Positions 41,768 through 52,053 are shown, counted from the stretch's first letter. The stretch: 64,000 nucleotides of DNA from Roseateles sp. DAIF2 (GCF_015624425.1 NZ_CP049919.1:4216001-4280000), one strand, 5' to 3'. The notes: generated by a model not told the origin, from the sequence alone. Numbers and translations are program-made.

Positions 41768-42670
41768 TTACTTCAGTTCGAGGCGTGCGACGTTGTCCCG
41801 GGACTGGGAGGCCAGGTCCACGGCGACACCGCGCAGAGTGAGCTCGGTGCCGGCCACATTGCCGATGCGCAGGCGCAGCGGCGGCAGCACGTTCAGCTGG
41901 GCCTGCTCGCCCGGACGCAGCAGCTTGGACAGCTGCACCTGGCCCTGGGCGTCGGTGACCTCGACCCAGGATTCGGCCGAGGCCTTGACCAGCAGCGGCA
42001 CCTGGCCGGGCTGCGGCGCGGCCGGGACCGCCGGCGCCGGCGCGACGGCACTGGCGACGGCGGGTGCGACCACGACCGGTGCGGTCACGGCGGCGGCTAC
42101 CGAGGCGGGCTCGGCCGGTGCCGGCGCAAGCAGGCTCGCGGAGGCCTGTTCGGCCGGCGCCGGGGCCGGCTCCACCGCAACCGGCGCATTCGCTTCGGGC
42201 GCCGCGGCCTCGGGCCGCTGCAACCAGTCGCTGGGCAGCAGGTAGACCGCCAGCGCGGCCAGCAGCAGCAGGGCCGGCGCCCAGATCATCGGGCGCTTGA
42301 GCCAGTCCAGCGACACCTGGTCGTCGCGCACCACGCGCTCGCGGAAGGGTTCATTCAGGCCGCGCGACACGCGGTCCAGCGTCGGCTCGCCGCCGCGCGG
42401 CAGCAGCTCCAGCACCGGCGCGGCATCGACCTTCAGCACGCGGCACATGGCCTTGGCCAGCGCGCGGGCGAAGGTGGCATCGGGCAGATCCTGGTGGCGG
42501 TCGGCCTCCAGGGCCTCCAGCTTGGCCTGCGGCACCTTCAGCTGGGCCGCCAGCACGGCGATGTGCAGGCCCTGCGCCTGACGCGCGGCGCGCAGCCAAC
42601 TGCCCGCGGTTTGCGGCGCGGCGGCCGGTGGCGAGGCCAGGCCCGGGGCCTCGCTCATGATCGTGGACAT
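41768..42670 (-). CDS. rodZ: Cytoskeleton protein RodZ-like
   Basis: 300 residues. N-terminal helix-turn-helix (about 26-80) of the type that binds MreB, one membrane helix (128-146), a very Ala/Pro/Val-rich periplasmic linker (about 150-218) and a C-terminal DUF4115 beta domain. It links the MreB cytoskeleton to the envelope. The ATG at 42670 was chosen for its GAGGGGGAA ribosome-binding site; ATG 42688 would overlap pilW. It lies in the conserved pilW-rodZ-ispG-hisS order. Confidence 0.92.
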   Translation of the reverse strand: MSTIMSEAPGLASPPAAAPQTAGSWLRAARQAQGLHIAVLAAQLKVPQAKLEALEADRHQDLPDATFARALAKAMCRVLKVDAAPVLELLPRGGEPTLDRVSRGLNEPFRERVVRDDQVSLDWLKRPMIWAPALLLLAALAVYLLPSDWLQRPEAAAPEANAPVAVEPAPAPAEQASASLLAPAPAEPASVAAAVTAPVVVAPAVASAVAPAPAVPAAPQPGQVPLLVKASAESWVEVTDAQGQVQLSKLLRPGEQAQLNVLPPLRLRIGNVAGTELTLRGVAVDLASQSRDNVARLELK

Positions 42671-42680
42671 GCGTTCCCCC

Positions 42681-43475
42681 TCACTCATCGTATCGACCGT
42701 TGTCCAGCGCCTGCAGTTCCGGTGACTGCGGGAAGCGGCGGCGCAGCTGCTGGCCCAGATCGGCCACCGTCGCGGTGTTACCCAGGCGGCGCTCGACGCG
42801 CAACGCCAGCCACAGGCTCTGCGCGTTCAGCTGCTCGGCTTGGTCATTGACGCGCTTGACGTAGAAGCGCGCGCGTTCGTATTGCCCGTTGCGGTACAGC
42901 ACCTCGGCCAGATTGACCGCGATCGCCGGATTCGACGGGTCCAGCTCGAAGGCCCGCGCCAGGGTCTTCTCCGCCAGCGACAGCTGGCCGGCCGAGGCCT
43001 CGCAGACGCCCTTGGCCAGCAGCGAGCGCGAGGCGCCGCGGTACTGGGGCTGGGCCAGGGCCTGGTCGAACTGGACGAAGGCCTCCGGATAGCGGGCCTG
43101 CTGGCACAGGAACCAGCCGTAGTTGTGCAGGGTGTCGGGATCGCGCGCGTTCACACCCAGCGCGCGGCGAAAGCTCTCCTCCGCCAGCGGGATCTCGCCC
43201 AGGGCGGCGTACACCAGGCCGCGCAGGTTCAGGGCCTCGGGCATGTTGGGGCGCACCGCCAGGGCCTGCTTCAGCTCATCCAGCGCGGTGTTGTACTGGC
43301 CGCGCGCGAAATAGCCGTAGGCCAGCTCGATGCGCACGCCGGCGCGGCGGTCGGTGTCGGTCTGGTCGGAGGCGGTGCGCGGCACCGGGTCCGAACCACC
43401 GCCGGTGCTGGCACAGGCCAGCAGACCCAGCGTCATCGCCAGGACCAGGGGAAGGTGCAGGATTTTCTTGTTCAT
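42681..43475 (-). CDS. pilW: Type IV pilus biogenesis lipoprotein PilW/PilF
   Basis: 264 residues. Lipobox GLLAC with C21, then about six TPR repeats (for example ALNLRGLVYAALGEIPLAEES). It acts as the pilotin for the PilQ secretin. The only pilus gene in the window, but in its standard place between rlmN and rodZ. Confidence 0.92.
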   Translation of the reverse strand: MNKKILHLPLVLAMTLGLLACASTGGGSDPVPRTASDQTDTDRRAGVRIELAYGYFARGQYNTALDELKQALAVRPNMPEALNLRGLVYAALGEIPLAEESFRRALGVNARDPDTLHNYGWFLCQQARYPEAFVQFDQALAQPQYRGASRSLLAKGVCEASAGQLSLAEKTLARAFELDPSNPAIAVNLAEVLYRNGQYERARFYVKRVNDQAEQLNAQSLWLALRVERRLGNTATVADLGQQLRRRFPQSPELQALDNGRYDE

Positions 43476-43496
43476 GAGCGCCCATTCATCAGTGCT

Positions 43497-44621
43497 TCAC
43501 TGCGGATTGCGCCCCCCGAGACCATGAACCACCACCGGCGCCCGCACCATGCGCTGCTGCACACGGGTACGGTCCTGCACTTCGCCGGCCAGTTGGCCGC
43601 AGGCGGCATCGATGTCGTCGCCACGGGTCTTGCGCACCGTGGTGACGATACCGGACTTGATCAACACCTCGGCGAAGGCCTGCACGCGCACGTTCGAGCT
43701 GCGCTTCAGGCCCGAGGCCGGGAAGGGGTTGAAAGGAATCAGGTTGATCTTGCACGAGACATGGCCTCGCAAGAGCTTGACGAGCGCTTCAGCCTGCTCC
43801 GGCGTGTCGTTGACGCCGTCCAGCATGCAGTACTCGAAGGTGATGAAGTCGCGCGGCGCCTTCTCGAGATAGCGATTGCAAGCCTCCAGCAGCTCGGCGA
43901 TCGGGTACTTCTTGTTCAACGGCACCAGCTGGTCGCGCAGCGGATCGGTCGGCGCATGCAGCGACACCGCCAGCGCCACGGGCACATCGTCGCGCAGCCG
44001 GTCGATCATCGGCACCACGCCGGAGGTCGAGACCGTCACGCGGCGGCGCGACAGGCCGTAACCATGGTCGTCCAGCATCATGCGCAGCGCCGGCACCAGG
44101 GCCGAGTAGTTCTGCAGCGGCTCGCCCATGCCCATCATCACGACATTGGTGATGACGCGCTCGCTGCTGTTGAAGCGCTGGCGCAGACTGTGCTCGGCGA
44201 ACCAGAGCTGGGCGATGATCTCGGCCGTGTCCAGGTTGCGGCTGAAGCCCTGGTGGCCGGTGGAGCAGAAGCGGCAGCCGACGGCGCAGCCGGCCTGACT
44301 GGAGATGCACAGGGTGCCGCGGTCGTCCTCGGGGATGAACACCGCCTCGACCGCGTTGCCCGCGCCGACGTCGAACAGCCACTTGACCGTGCCGTCGGCG
44401 GATTGGTGTTCGGAGATCACGGGCAGCGCCGTGATATGGGCCCGGCCGCGCAGTTTCTCGCGCAGCGACTTGGCCAGGTCGCTCATCTGATCGAAATCAG
44501 CGGCGCCCTTCTGATGAATCCAGCGGAACAGCTGGGTGGCGCGAAAGCGCTTTTCCCCCAGCTGCTCGCAGAACGCAGCCAGTCCTTCCAGATCGAATCC
44601 AAGCAGGTTGACGGCGTCCAT
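43497..44621 (-). CDS. rlmN: Dual-specificity RNA methyltransferase RlmN
   Basis: 374 residues. A radical SAM enzyme that methylates C2 of A2503 in 23S rRNA and A37 in tRNAs. The cluster motif is CAVGCRFC, preceded by [18 protein letters not shown] and the catalytic C-terminal cysteine region [12 protein letters not shown] are present. It lies between ndk and pilW. Confidence 0.97.
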   Translation of the reverse strand: MDAVNLLGFDLEGLAAFCEQLGEKRFRATQLFRWIHQKGAADFDQMSDLAKSLREKLRGRAHITALPVISEHQSADGTVKWLFDVGAGNAVEAVFIPEDDRGTLCISSQAGCAVGCRFCSTGHQGFSRNLDTAEIIAQLWFAEHSLRQRFNSSERVITNVVMMGMGEPLQNYSALVPALRMMLDDHGYGLSRRRVTVSTSGVVPMIDRLRDDVPVALAVSLHAPTDPLRDQLVPLNKKYPIAELLEACNRYLEKAPRDFITFEYCMLDGVNDTPEQAEALVKLLRGHVSCKINLIPFNPFPASGLKRSSNVRVQAFAEVLIKSGIVTTVRKTRGDDIDAACGQLAGEVQDRTRVQQRMVRAPVVVHGLGGRNPQ

Positions 44622-44643
44622 GGGTGTTGCTTCTCGCTGGTTT

Positions 44644-44665
44644 GCTCAGGCCTCCAGGCCTGAGC
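44644..44665. repeat. Perfect 10-bp inverted repeat between ndk and rlmN
   Basis: GCTCAGGCCT and AGGCCTGAGC separated by two bases, 23 nt after the ndk stop. No T-run follows on either strand, so it is not a classic terminator. It would form a tight hairpin in the rlmN leader. Confidence 0.6.
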
Positions 44666-44688
44666 AGCGCAAGAGGCTAAGGGCCGAA

Positions 44689-45114
44689 TTAACGGCTGTA
44701 GACATTCATGCCGGGGAAGAAGAACGCCACTTCCTGGGCGGCGGTCTCGGGAGCGTCCGAGCCGTGCACGGCGTTGGCGTCGATGCTGTCGGCGAAGTCG
44801 GCGCGGATGGTGCCCTTCTCGGCCTTCTTCGGATCGGTGGCGCCCATCAGGTCGCGGTTCTTCAGGATCGCGCCTTCGCCTTCCAGCGCCTGGATCATCA
44901 CCGGGCCGGAGATCATGAAGTTCACCAGGTCATTGAAGAAGGGACGTGCCTTGTGCACGGCGTAGAAGGCCTCGGCCTCGCCACGCGACAGATGGGCCAT
45001 CTTGGCCGCCACGACCTTCAGGCCGGCGCCTTCGAAGCGAGCGTAGATCTGGCCGATCACGTTCTTGGCCACTGCATCGGGCTTGATGATGGAAAGGGTG
45101 CGTTCGATCGCCAT
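44689..45114 (-). CDS. ndk: Nucleoside diphosphate kinase
   Basis: 141 residues, the usual size. The active-site histidine is in [24 protein letters not shown] starts the protein. ATG 45114 has AGGAG 8 nt upstream. It balances NTP pools. Confidence 0.98.
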   Translation of the reverse strand: MAIERTLSIIKPDAVAKNVIGQIYARFEGAGLKVVAAKMAHLSRGEAEAFYAVHKARPFFNDLVNFMISGPVMIQALEGEGAILKNRDLMGATDPKKAEKGTIRADFADSIDANAVHGSDAPETAAQEVAFFFPGMNVYSR

Positions 45115-45152
45115 GTTTTTCTCCTGAAATCTGGGGCTTAGCAAAACCCGGG

Positions 45153-45158
45153 ATTGTA
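45153..45158 (-). promoter_or_regulatory. Candidate -10 element (TACAAT) before ndk
   Basis: Minus-strand TACAAT lies 38 nt before the ndk ATG in the 102-nt gap after the RluB-like gene. It matches the TACAAT before hisZ. No -35 is obvious, so this is only a suggestion. Confidence 0.35.
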
Positions 45159-45216
45159 CTGTGTGCCTGTGTAAATACGATCCAGGCCCCTTCACGGGCC
45201 CGGATGGAATGGCTGC

Positions 45217-47175
45217 TTAACGGCGTCCACGGCCGCCGCCGCCGCGGTTGCCGCCCCCGCCGCCACCGCGGTTGCCACCACCACCGCCGCCGCCACGACC
45301 GCTGCGGCGGGTGAAGGCGTCGGCACCGATATAGCCCATCGAGGTCTGCATCGGATCGGGTTCGCGCGGACCATTGCCGCCGCCCTTGCCCCGGTTGCCG
45401 CCTTGGCCGCGGCCCGGTGCGCCGGTGCCCTGGGCACCACTGCCGCCCGCACCGAAACCGCTCGGGATGCCGCGCTTGCCGCTGCTGGCGAAACGCCGGT
45501 CGAAGGTCTGCTCCAGCGGGTTGATGTTGTGCGGGATGAAGTCGTCATCGTCGCGATCCTCGTCGCGCGAGCGCTCCGGACGCTGCCGCTGCTCCATCTG
45601 CTGCGACGGACGGTCCGGCGCCGGCTCGGGGCGGCTGGGGCGCGGACCGCCACCCTTGCCGCCGCGGTTGCGCTTGTTGCGCTGCGACTGATCCTCACGC
45701 GCCTGTTGCTGCGGGCCGCCGCGCTGCTGCGGCTGCTCCTGGCGCGGGCCACCGGCCAGGCGACGGATGATGCGCACATCCCCCTCGTCCAGCTCGACCC
45801 AGACGCCGCGCTTGAGGCCGCGCGGCAGCACCACGGTGCCGTAGCGGATGCGGATCAGGCGGCTCACCACCAGGCCCACGGCCTCGAACAGCTTGCGCAC
45901 CTCGCGGTTGCGGCCTTCGGTGATGACGACGCGGTACCAGCGGTTGGCACCCTCGCCGCCGCCATCCTCGATGCTCTTGAAGGCCGCGGCCTGGCCCTCG
46001 ATCTGCACCCCTTCCAGCAGGCGGGCACGCTGCTCGTCGGACAGGCTGCCCAGCACGCGCACCGCGTACTCGCGCTCAACACCGAAGCGCGGGTGCATCA
46101 GCTGATTCGCCAGTTCGCCGGAATTGGTGAACAGCAGCAGGCCTTCGGTGTTCAGATCCAGGCGGCCGACCGATTGCCACTTGCCCTGCTGCAGGCGGGG
46201 CAGATGGCGGAACACGGTGGGGCGGCCCTCGGGGTCGTTGAAGGTCACGACCTCGCCGGTGGGCTTGTGATAGGCCAGGATGCGCGGCGCCGGCGGCGAG
46301 ATGCGCACGCGGATCGGCTTGCCGTTGACGGCCACGCGATCGCCGAAGGAGATGCGCTGGCCGATATGGGCGACCTCGCCGTTCACCTCGATCTTGCCCT
46401 CGGCGATCATGTCCTCGATGTCGCGGCGCGAACCGACGCCGGCCTGGGCCAGCACCTTCTGCAGCTTGGGCGCATCCGGCTCGGGGGCCAGCACGCGCTT
46501 GTGCTCGCCCTCGGCGGCCGGCTCGGCGGCGGCCTCGTCCTCGCTGCCGTCGAACTCGCCGGCCAGCAGCTGGGCGAAACGCTCGCCGGCCTCGGCCTGC
46601 AGCTGCTCCGGCGCGGGCTCGGCGCGGCGCGGCGCGGCCTGCTCACCGTCGGCATCCGCGGCCTCGCCCTCGGCACCCTCGCCGGCCTCGAAGCCTTCGC
46701 CACGGCGACGGCCACGGCGACGGTTGCGGCCACGGCGACCGCCCTCCTCGACATCGGACGAGGCCTCCTCGCCGCCCGACTCGGCCGCCACAGCGGCTTC
46801 GGCCATCACCGGCTCGGCCACGGGCGCGGGCGCCACCTCGGCCACGACCGGCGCCTCGACCTCGGCGACCGCCACCGCGGTCTTGCGCGGGCTGCGACGC
46901 TTGGGCGCAGCGGCCGGCGCTTCCTCGGCGCTCGGCACCTCGGCCGGCGCGGCGCTCTCGACCGCCGCTTCGGCGACCTTCTTGGCGGCCGTCTTGCGCG
47001 GCGCGCGCGGCTTCACCGGCTTGGCCTCGACCGCTGCCTCGGCGGGAGCCACGGCCTCGGCGCCGGGCGCCTCGACCTTGGCCCGCGTCGTACGGCGGCG
47101 CTTCGGCGCCTCGCCGGTTCCGGGGGTGGCCGCGTCGGCGGCCGGCTTGATCTCGTTGTCGTCGGAAGAATTCAT
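45217..47175 (-). CDS. rluB: RluB-type 23S rRNA pseudouridine synthase with long N- and C-terminal extensions
   Basis: 652 residues, more than twice the catalytic core. Order: an acidic/basic Ala-Pro-Glu-rich extension (1-235) with an Arg-rich patch ([13 protein letters not shown], 147-159); an S4 RNA-binding domain (236-295, [20 protein letters not shown]); the RsuA/RluB catalytic domain (about 300-475) with the catalytic Asp in [13 protein letters not shown]; then a 170-residue Gln/Arg/Gly tail ending in RGG repeats. It modifies helix 89-region uridines in relatives. It shares ATGA with scpB, the usual neighbour. Confidence 0.92.
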   Translation of the reverse strand: MNSSDDNEIKPAADAATPGTGEAPKRRRTTRAKVEAPGAEAVAPAEAAVEAKPVKPRAPRKTAAKKVAEAAVESAAPAEVPSAEEAPAAAPKRRSPRKTAVAVAEVEAPVVAEVAPAPVAEPVMAEAAVAAESGGEEASSDVEEGGRRGRNRRRGRRRGEGFEAGEGAEGEAADADGEQAAPRRAEPAPEQLQAEAGERFAQLLAGEFDGSEDEAAAEPAAEGEHKRVLAPEPDAPKLQKVLAQAGVGSRRDIEDMIAEGKIEVNGEVAHIGQRISFGDRVAVNGKPIRVRISPPAPRILAYHKPTGEVVTFNDPEGRPTVFRHLPRLQQGKWQSVGRLDLNTEGLLLFTNSGELANQLMHPRFGVEREYAVRVLGSLSDEQRARLLEGVQIEGQAAAFKSIEDGGGEGANRWYRVVITEGRNREVRKLFEAVGLVVSRLIRIRYGTVVLPRGLKRGVWVELDEGDVRIIRRLAGGPRQEQPQQRGGPQQQAREDQSQRNKRNRGGKGGGPRPSRPEPAPDRPSQQMEQRQRPERSRDEDRDDDDFIPHNINPLEQTFDRRFASSGKRGIPSGFGAGGSGAQGTGAPGRGQGGNRGKGGGNGPREPDPMQTSMGYIGADAFTRRSGRGGGGGGGNRGGGGGGNRGGGGRGRR

Positions 47176-47912
47176 GCGTCGGCTTGCACCTTGTCGCTAG
47201 CGTCGGGCGCGGGGGCCGGGGCGACTTCATCGTCGTCACCATGGGCCGCCGCAGCGGATGCGCCCTCGGGGGATGGCTCGGGCGCCGGATTGGTTGGTTG
47301 TGGTTCGTCGGGAGGAGAGGAAGCCTCGGCCTCGGCCGATGACTCCAGCAGCGAGGGCTGCTGGGCTTCCAGCAGCTGGCTCAGTTCGGGGCTGGGCACA
47401 CCGCCGGCCTGCAGGGCCGGCAGCTGCTCCAGGCTGGCCAGGCCCAGGTCATCGAGAAACTGGCGGGTCGTCGCATACAGCGCCGGCCGGCCGGGGGCCT
47501 CGCGGTGCCCGATCACCTCGATCCAGCCGCGCTCCTCCAGCTGCTTGACGATCTGGCTGGTCACGACGACACCGCGGATGTCCTCGATGTCGCCGCGCGT
47601 CACCGGCTGGCGGTAGGCAATGATGGCCAGGGTTTCCATCACCGCGCGCGAGTAGCGCTGCGGCTTTTCCGGATGCAGCCGGTCCAGGTACTCGCGCAGC
47701 TCCGGCCGGCTCTGGAAGCGCCAGCCCGAGACCACCGCCACCAGCTCGACGCCGCGACCCTCCCAGTCCCGGCTCAGCTCGTCGAGCAGGCCGCGCAGGG
47801 TATCGGCGCCGACTTCGTCGGCGAACAGGGTCCGCATCTCGCGCACGGTCAGCGGCTGCTGGGCGCAGATCAGCGCGGTCTCGAGGACGCGCTTTGCATC
47901 CTGTGTGTTCAT
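47172..47912 (-). CDS. scpB: Segregation and condensation protein ScpB
   Basis: 246 residues. Two winged-helix domains (about 1-170) with [20 protein letters not shown] and [18 protein letters not shown] kleisin-associated subunit of SMC-ScpAB. The C-terminal 70 residues are a Pro/Ala/Glu-rich tail. scpA is not adjacent. Confidence 0.94.
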   Translation of the reverse strand: MNTQDAKRVLETALICAQQPLTVREMRTLFADEVGADTLRGLLDELSRDWEGRGVELVAVVSGWRFQSRPELREYLDRLHPEKPQRYSRAVMETLAIIAYRQPVTRGDIEDIRGVVVTSQIVKQLEERGWIEVIGHREAPGRPALYATTRQFLDDLGLASLEQLPALQAGGVPSPELSQLLEAQQPSLLESSAEAEASSPPDEPQPTNPAPEPSPEGASAAAAHGDDDEVAPAPAPDASDKVQADA

Positions 47913-48127
47913 GGACTGTTGTCAGCGGGCCGCCGTCCGGGCGGTTCAATTAATGAGAAAGGGCTGTCGGGTCTAGGGGCTGGAGGTCCGCGGCGGGCCG
48001 TCGCTCGCCCTCACGGACTGCGGCTAAGCCGGCATGGCCCCGGGGCAGCGAGCGTCCGCTCGCGAAGGGGAAACAACTGATCACTTCGCGGCGCTTGGCT
48101 GACCCAGCGGACACCATTGTAGCGCCC
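47913..48127. other. 215-nt intergenic region with nested inverted repeats
   Basis: This region lies between rluD and scpB (both minus). A perfect 7-bp repeat GCGAGCG/CGCTCGC (48048-48063) partly overlaps a second, CGCGAAG/CTTCGCG (48061-48067 with 48084-48090). No protein-like reading frame with a ribosome-binding site was found. It probably holds the rluD terminator and scpB promoter. Confidence 0.5.
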
Positions 48128-49141
48128 TCAGAGCGGCCGGTCCTGCAGCACCGGCAGCGGCAGCCCCGCCGCACCCCAACTATCGGCCAGATCCTGTGGC
48201 AGAGATGCATCAAAACGCAAGGGCGTGCCGGCGATCGGATGGGCAAAGCTCAGCCGCGCCGCATGCAGGGCCTGGCGCGCCAGCCCCAGCGCGGCCGCGC
48301 CGCCATACAGCGCATCGGCCACCAGCGGATGGCCGCGGCTGGCCAGGTGCACGCGGATCTGATGCGTGCGGCCGCTGTGCAGCACGCAATGCACCGCGCT
48401 GACGCTGCGCCCGTCCGGCTCGGCCTGCGCCAGGCAATAGACATCGGTGCGCGAGGGCTTGCCGCTGGCCAGCACCGCCATCTTGACGCGCGACACCGGG
48501 TCGCGGCGCAGCGGCGCGTCGATGAACAGCTCGTCCGGCACCCGGCCATGGGCCAGCGCCAGGTACTCGCGATGCACCTCGCGCGCGGCGATCATGCGGG
48601 TCAGCGCGGTCACCGCCTCCAGGGTCTTGCCGACCACCATCAGGCCCGAGGTGTCCTTGTCCAGCCGGTGCACGATGCCGGCGCGCGGCAGCGCCGCCGC
48701 GCCGGGATGCTGGGCCAGCAGGCCGTTCATCACGGTGCCGGACCAGTTGCCGGCCGCCGGATGCACCACCATGCCGGCCGCCTTGTCCAGCACCAGCAGG
48801 TGCTTGTCCTCGAAGACGATGGCCAGCGGCAGCGCCTCGGCGCGGAAGGCCTGGCTCTCGGCGGTAGGCAGCAGCTGCACCTCGACCTGCTGGCCGGCCT
48901 GCAGCTTGCGCGAGGCGCTGCCGGCCACCTGGCCGTTGACGCGCACGCAGCCGCGCTCGATCAGGCCCTGCAGATGGTTGCGCGAGAACTCCGGCGCCAG
49001 CCCCACCAGCCAGCGATCCAGGCGCTGGCCATGCCCCTCGGCCTCGACCCGCGCGCCGCGCAGCTCCGCCGCTTCGTCCGGCTGTTCCAGTTCCTGCTCG
49101 TCGGCACTCTCGCCCAACGGGTCGGGCAAGGCCTCAACCAT
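48128..49141 (-). CDS. rluD: 23S rRNA pseudouridine synthase RluD
   Basis: 337 residues. S4 domain (about 42-100: QRLDRWLVGLAPEFSRNHLQGLIE) and RluA-type catalytic domain with HRLDKDTSGLMVV carrying the catalytic Asp, and SGRTHQIRVHLASRGHPLVADALYGG. ATG 49141 is preferred (GGAG 9 nt upstream); a GTG at 49156 would add five residues. It is divergent from bamD, a common pairing in gammaproteobacteria and betaproteobacteria. Confidence 0.95.
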   Translation of the reverse strand: MVEALPDPLGESADEQELEQPDEAAELRGARVEAEGHGQRLDRWLVGLAPEFSRNHLQGLIERGCVRVNGQVAGSASRKLQAGQQVEVQLLPTAESQAFRAEALPLAIVFEDKHLLVLDKAAGMVVHPAAGNWSGTVMNGLLAQHPGAAALPRAGIVHRLDKDTSGLMVVGKTLEAVTALTRMIAAREVHREYLALAHGRVPDELFIDAPLRRDPVSRVKMAVLASGKPSRTDVYCLAQAEPDGRSVSAVHCVLHSGRTHQIRVHLASRGHPLVADALYGGAAALGLARQALHAARLSFAHPIAGTPLRFDASLPQDLADSWGAAGLPLPVLQDRPL

Positions 49142-49146
49142 ATAAT
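49141..49146 (+). promoter_or_regulatory. Candidate -10 element (TATAAT) for bamD
   Basis: A perfect TATAAT on the plus strand overlaps the first codon of the divergent rluD, 48 nt before the chosen bamD start. No clear -35 is visible 17 nt upstream. Confidence 0.5.
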
Positions 49147-49194
49147 CAAACTCCACTTATGTTGAAAGCCGGCGCCCAGCAGCCGGCAGGGACC

Positions 49195-49995
49195 ATGACT
49201 GAACACCGCTCGCGGCTGCGCGGCCTCCTCTCGATCGGCATGCTGGCGCTCCTCGCGGCCTGCTCCACGGCGCCGGAAGACCAGAACTCCCAGGCCGCTC
49301 TGGACAAATTGTATGCAGACGCCAAGGCCGACATCGCCTCCGGCAGCTATGAGCGTGCAATCAAGACCCTGGAACGCATCGAGGGCCGCGCCGCCGGCAC
49401 CCTGCTGGCCCAGCAGGCCGCGCTGGACCTGGCCTGGGCCCAGTACAAGAGCGGCGAACGCGCCGCCGCGGTCACCACCCTGGACCGCTTCATCAAGCTC
49501 AACCCCTCCAGCGCCGCGCTGGACTATGCGCTGTACCTGAAGGGCCTGGCCAACTTCAACGAGGACCTGGGCCTGTTCGGCAAGCTGGCCAGCCAGGACA
49601 TCTCCGAGCGCGACCAGCAGGCCTCGCGCGACGCGCTGCTGTCCTTCGCCCAGGTGGCCGAGCAGTTCCCGGAGTCCAAGTACGCCGAGGACTCGCGCAT
49701 CCGCGTCGACTACATCACCAACACCCTGGCCGCCTACGAGGTGCATGTGGCGCGCTATTACTTCAACCGCGGCGCCTATGTGGCCGCGGCGAACCGCGCC
49801 CAGCAGGCGGTGCAGGAATTCCAGCGCGCGCCGGCCGCGGAGGAAGCGCTGTTCCTGATGATGCAGAGCTACGAGAAGATGGGCCTGAAGCCGCTGCGCG
49901 ACGACGCCGAACGCGTGCTGCAGAAGAACTTCCCGGCCAGCGCCTACCTGGCCGGCACCGCCGGCAAGAAGAAGTCCTGGTGGCAGGTCTGGTGA
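49195..49995 (+). CDS. bamD: Outer membrane assembly lipoprotein BamD
   Basis: 266 residues. Basic N-terminus, hydrophobic stretch and lipobox LLAAC with C23 as lipidation site; then about five TPR-like repeats (ASGSYERAIKTLERI onwards). The essential non-barrel subunit of the BAM complex. ATG 49195 (AGGG 5 nt upstream) gives a normal signal peptide; ATG 49159 would add 12 residues. It ends in a Lys/Trp tail (KKKSWWQVW). Confidence 0.94.
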   Translation: MTEHRSRLRGLLSIGMLALLAACSTAPEDQNSQAALDKLYADAKADIASGSYERAIKTLERIEGRAAGTLLAQQAALDLAWAQYKSGERAAAVTTLDRFIKLNPSSAALDYALYLKGLANFNEDLGLFGKLASQDISERDQQASRDALLSFAQVAEQFPESKYAEDSRIRVDYITNTLAAYEVHVARYYFNRGAYVAAANRAQQAVQEFQRAPAAEEALFLMMQSYEKMGLKPLRDDAERVLQKNFPASAYLAGTAGKKKSWWQVW

Positions 49996-50022
49996 AACAC
50001 GAGGGCGCCCTCGCCTAGCGAC

Positions 50023-50051
50023 AAAAGCGCGTGCCGGTCACGCGCTTTTTT
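50023..50051. terminator. Terminator between bamD and the convergent helicase
   Basis: 11-bp stem AAAAGCGCGTG/CACGCGCTTTT with a T-run in the plus direction. The 3' end of the convergent helicase gene lies inside it. Confidence 0.85.
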
Positions 50052-52053
50052 GTGCCCGCTCGCGCTCGGCGGCCAGGCCGCGCAGCCAGTCCAGCGCCTC
50101 GCCCTCGGTCTCGACCCGGCCCATCGGCGGCAGCGCGTCGCGCAGGCGCCGGCCGTAGTTCATGCCGGCCATGCGCGGGTCGCAGACGACCAGCAGGCCC
50201 TTGTCGGTCTCGCTGCGGATCAGGCGGCCGCCGCCCTGCTTCAGTGCGATCGCGGCCTCGGCGATGAAGAACTCGGCGAAGGCATTGCGGCCCTGCGACT
50301 CCAGGCGCTGCACGCGCGCCTCCACCAGCGGGTCGTTGGGCGGCGGGAACGGCAGCTTGTCGATCAGCACACATTGCAGATCGTCGCCCGGCACGTCGAT
50401 GCCCTCCCAGAAACTGGCCGAGCCGACCAGCACCGCGCGCGGGTTCTCCAGGAATTGCTGCAGCAGCAGGCGCTTGGGCGCCGCCCCCTGTACCAGCACG
50501 CGGATGGGCTCCGGCTCGGCCTCGAAATCCTCGCGCAGCGCATCGCCGATGGTCTGCAGCGCGCGCAGGGTGGTGGTCAGCACGAAGGTGCGGCCACCCA
50601 GGGCGCGGGCGCAGCGCGCCGCCATGATGGCCACCGAGGGCGCATGGCTGGGCTCGCTGGGCTTGGGGAAGCCGCGCGGGACATAGAGCCGCGCATGGCT
50701 GGCGTAGTCGAAGGGGCTGCCGACGCGCAGCACGCACGCATCGTCCAGGCCGGCCGGCTCGGTGAACCAGCGCAGCTGCTCGTCGTCACCCAGGGTCGCC
50801 GAGGTGAAGATCCAGGCCTTGGGCGGGCCGCCCAGCTGCTCCAGCATCGCCTCGCGGATGTCCAGCGGCGATTCGACCAGGCGTGCCTGGTGCGTGCTCA
50901 GGTCGATCCAGCGTACCGCGCCGGCCTCGGGCTCGGCGGCAAAGCCGGTCGCCAGCTGCTGCAGCTGCTGCGCGCGCTCATGCAGGCGCGCGAAATCGGG
51001 CGAGACCTCGATCACGGTCTGGATCGCCGCCTCGGCCAGCGCGGCCGCCTCGGCCACCGCCGTCAGCGCCGCCGCGAAGCCCTCACCGCCGGCACGCTCC
51101 TGCCAGCGCAGCTTCAGCATGCCGCGCGCATCCTTCATCGGCCCGGCGCAGGCCAGGCGCAGCTCGCGCGCGGCGCGCTCCAGCTTGGCCGCCAGGCCCT
51201 GCCAGTCCTGCAGGCCGCGCGCCTCGGTCAGGCCCTGGGCCAGCACGTCGCGCGCGAAGTCGATCAGCTGGGCGGTGCCCAGCAGGGTGCCGAGGAACTG
51301 CAGCCCGGCCTCGGGCAGCTGGTGCGCCTCGTCGAAGATCGCGATGTCGACGCTGGGCAGCAGCTCGGCCACGCCGCTGTCGCGCAGCGCCATGTCGGCG
51401 AAGAACAGATGGTGGTTGACCACCACCACGTCCGCCTCCATCGCCTCGCGCCGCGCCTTCACCACATGGCAGGCGCGGTATTCGGGGCAGTCGGTGCCCA
51501 GGCAGTTGTCGCGCGTGCTATTGATGAAGGGGATCAGCGGCGAGCGCTCGTCCAGCCCCTCCATCTCGGCCAGGTCGCCGCTGACCGTGCCCTGCGCCCA
51601 TTGCTCGACCCGCGCCAGCAGGAACACCGAGCGCCGGTCCGGCAGGTCGGCGCTCTGGCGCGCCTGCTTCATGCGGTGCAGGCACAGATAGCTGCCGCGA
51701 CCCTTCAGCAGCGCGCTGCGCAGCGGCACCTGCAGGGCCTCGAGCAGGCGCGGCAGGTCGCGCAGGAACAGCTGGTCCTGCAGGCTCTTGGTGGCGGTGC
51801 TGATCAGGGCCCGGCCGCCCGACAGCAGGGCCGGCACCAGGTAGGCGAAGGTCTTGCCGACGCCGGTGCCCGCCTCCACCACCAGGGCCTCGCGCCGGGC
51901 GATCGCCCCGGCCACGGCCTGGCTCATGCGCAGCTGCGGCTCGCGCGGCATGTAATGGCTGTCGGCACGGGCGAGCGGTCCGCCCCGATCGAAGGCGGCC
52001 ACGACCCACTGCTCCAGCTCGCTGGGCGGCTGGTCCTGCTGCGCCTCGTCCAT
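50038..52053 (-). CDS. yoaA: ATP-dependent DNA helicase, DinG/YoaA family
   Basis: 671 residues, XPD-like superfamily 2 helicase. Walker A EAGTGVGKTFAYLVP, DEAH box DEAHQLPE and the C-terminal motif VI region are visible. Four cysteines of an iron-sulfur cluster lie between motifs Ia and II (SYLCLH, NCLGTDCPEYRAC). The size and layout fit YoaA more than DinG. YoaA resolves damaged replication forks in E. coli. It begins in a TGATG overlap with the small gene upstream. Confidence 0.88.
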   Translation of the reverse strand: MDEAQQDQPPSELEQWVVAAFDRGGPLARADSHYMPREPQLRMSQAVAGAIARREALVVEAGTGVGKTFAYLVPALLSGGRALISTATKSLQDQLFLRDLPRLLEALQVPLRSALLKGRGSYLCLHRMKQARQSADLPDRRSVFLLARVEQWAQGTVSGDLAEMEGLDERSPLIPFINSTRDNCLGTDCPEYRACHVVKARREAMEADVVVVNHHLFFADMALRDSGVAELLPSVDIAIFDEAHQLPEAGLQFLGTLLGTAQLIDFARDVLAQGLTEARGLQDWQGLAAKLERAARELRLACAGPMKDARGMLKLRWQERAGGEGFAAALTAVAEAAALAEAAIQTVIEVSPDFARLHERAQQLQQLATGFAAEPEAGAVRWIDLSTHQARLVESPLDIREAMLEQLGGPPKAWIFTSATLGDDEQLRWFTEPAGLDDACVLRVGSPFDYASHARLYVPRGFPKPSEPSHAPSVAIMAARCARALGGRTFVLTTTLRALQTIGDALREDFEAEPEPIRVLVQGAAPKRLLLQQFLENPRAVLVGSASFWEGIDVPGDDLQCVLIDKLPFPPPNDPLVEARVQRLESQGRNAFAEFFIAEAAIALKQGGGRLIRSETDKGLLVVCDPRMAGMNYGRRLRDALPPMGRVETEGEALDWLRGLAAERERAQKSA

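Noticed and set aside
45230..45320. Tandem GGN/RGG-coding repeats as a possible CRISPR or DNA repeat
   Set aside because: The repeats are in frame, vary in length and encode the Gly/Arg tail of the RluB-like protein; no spacers.
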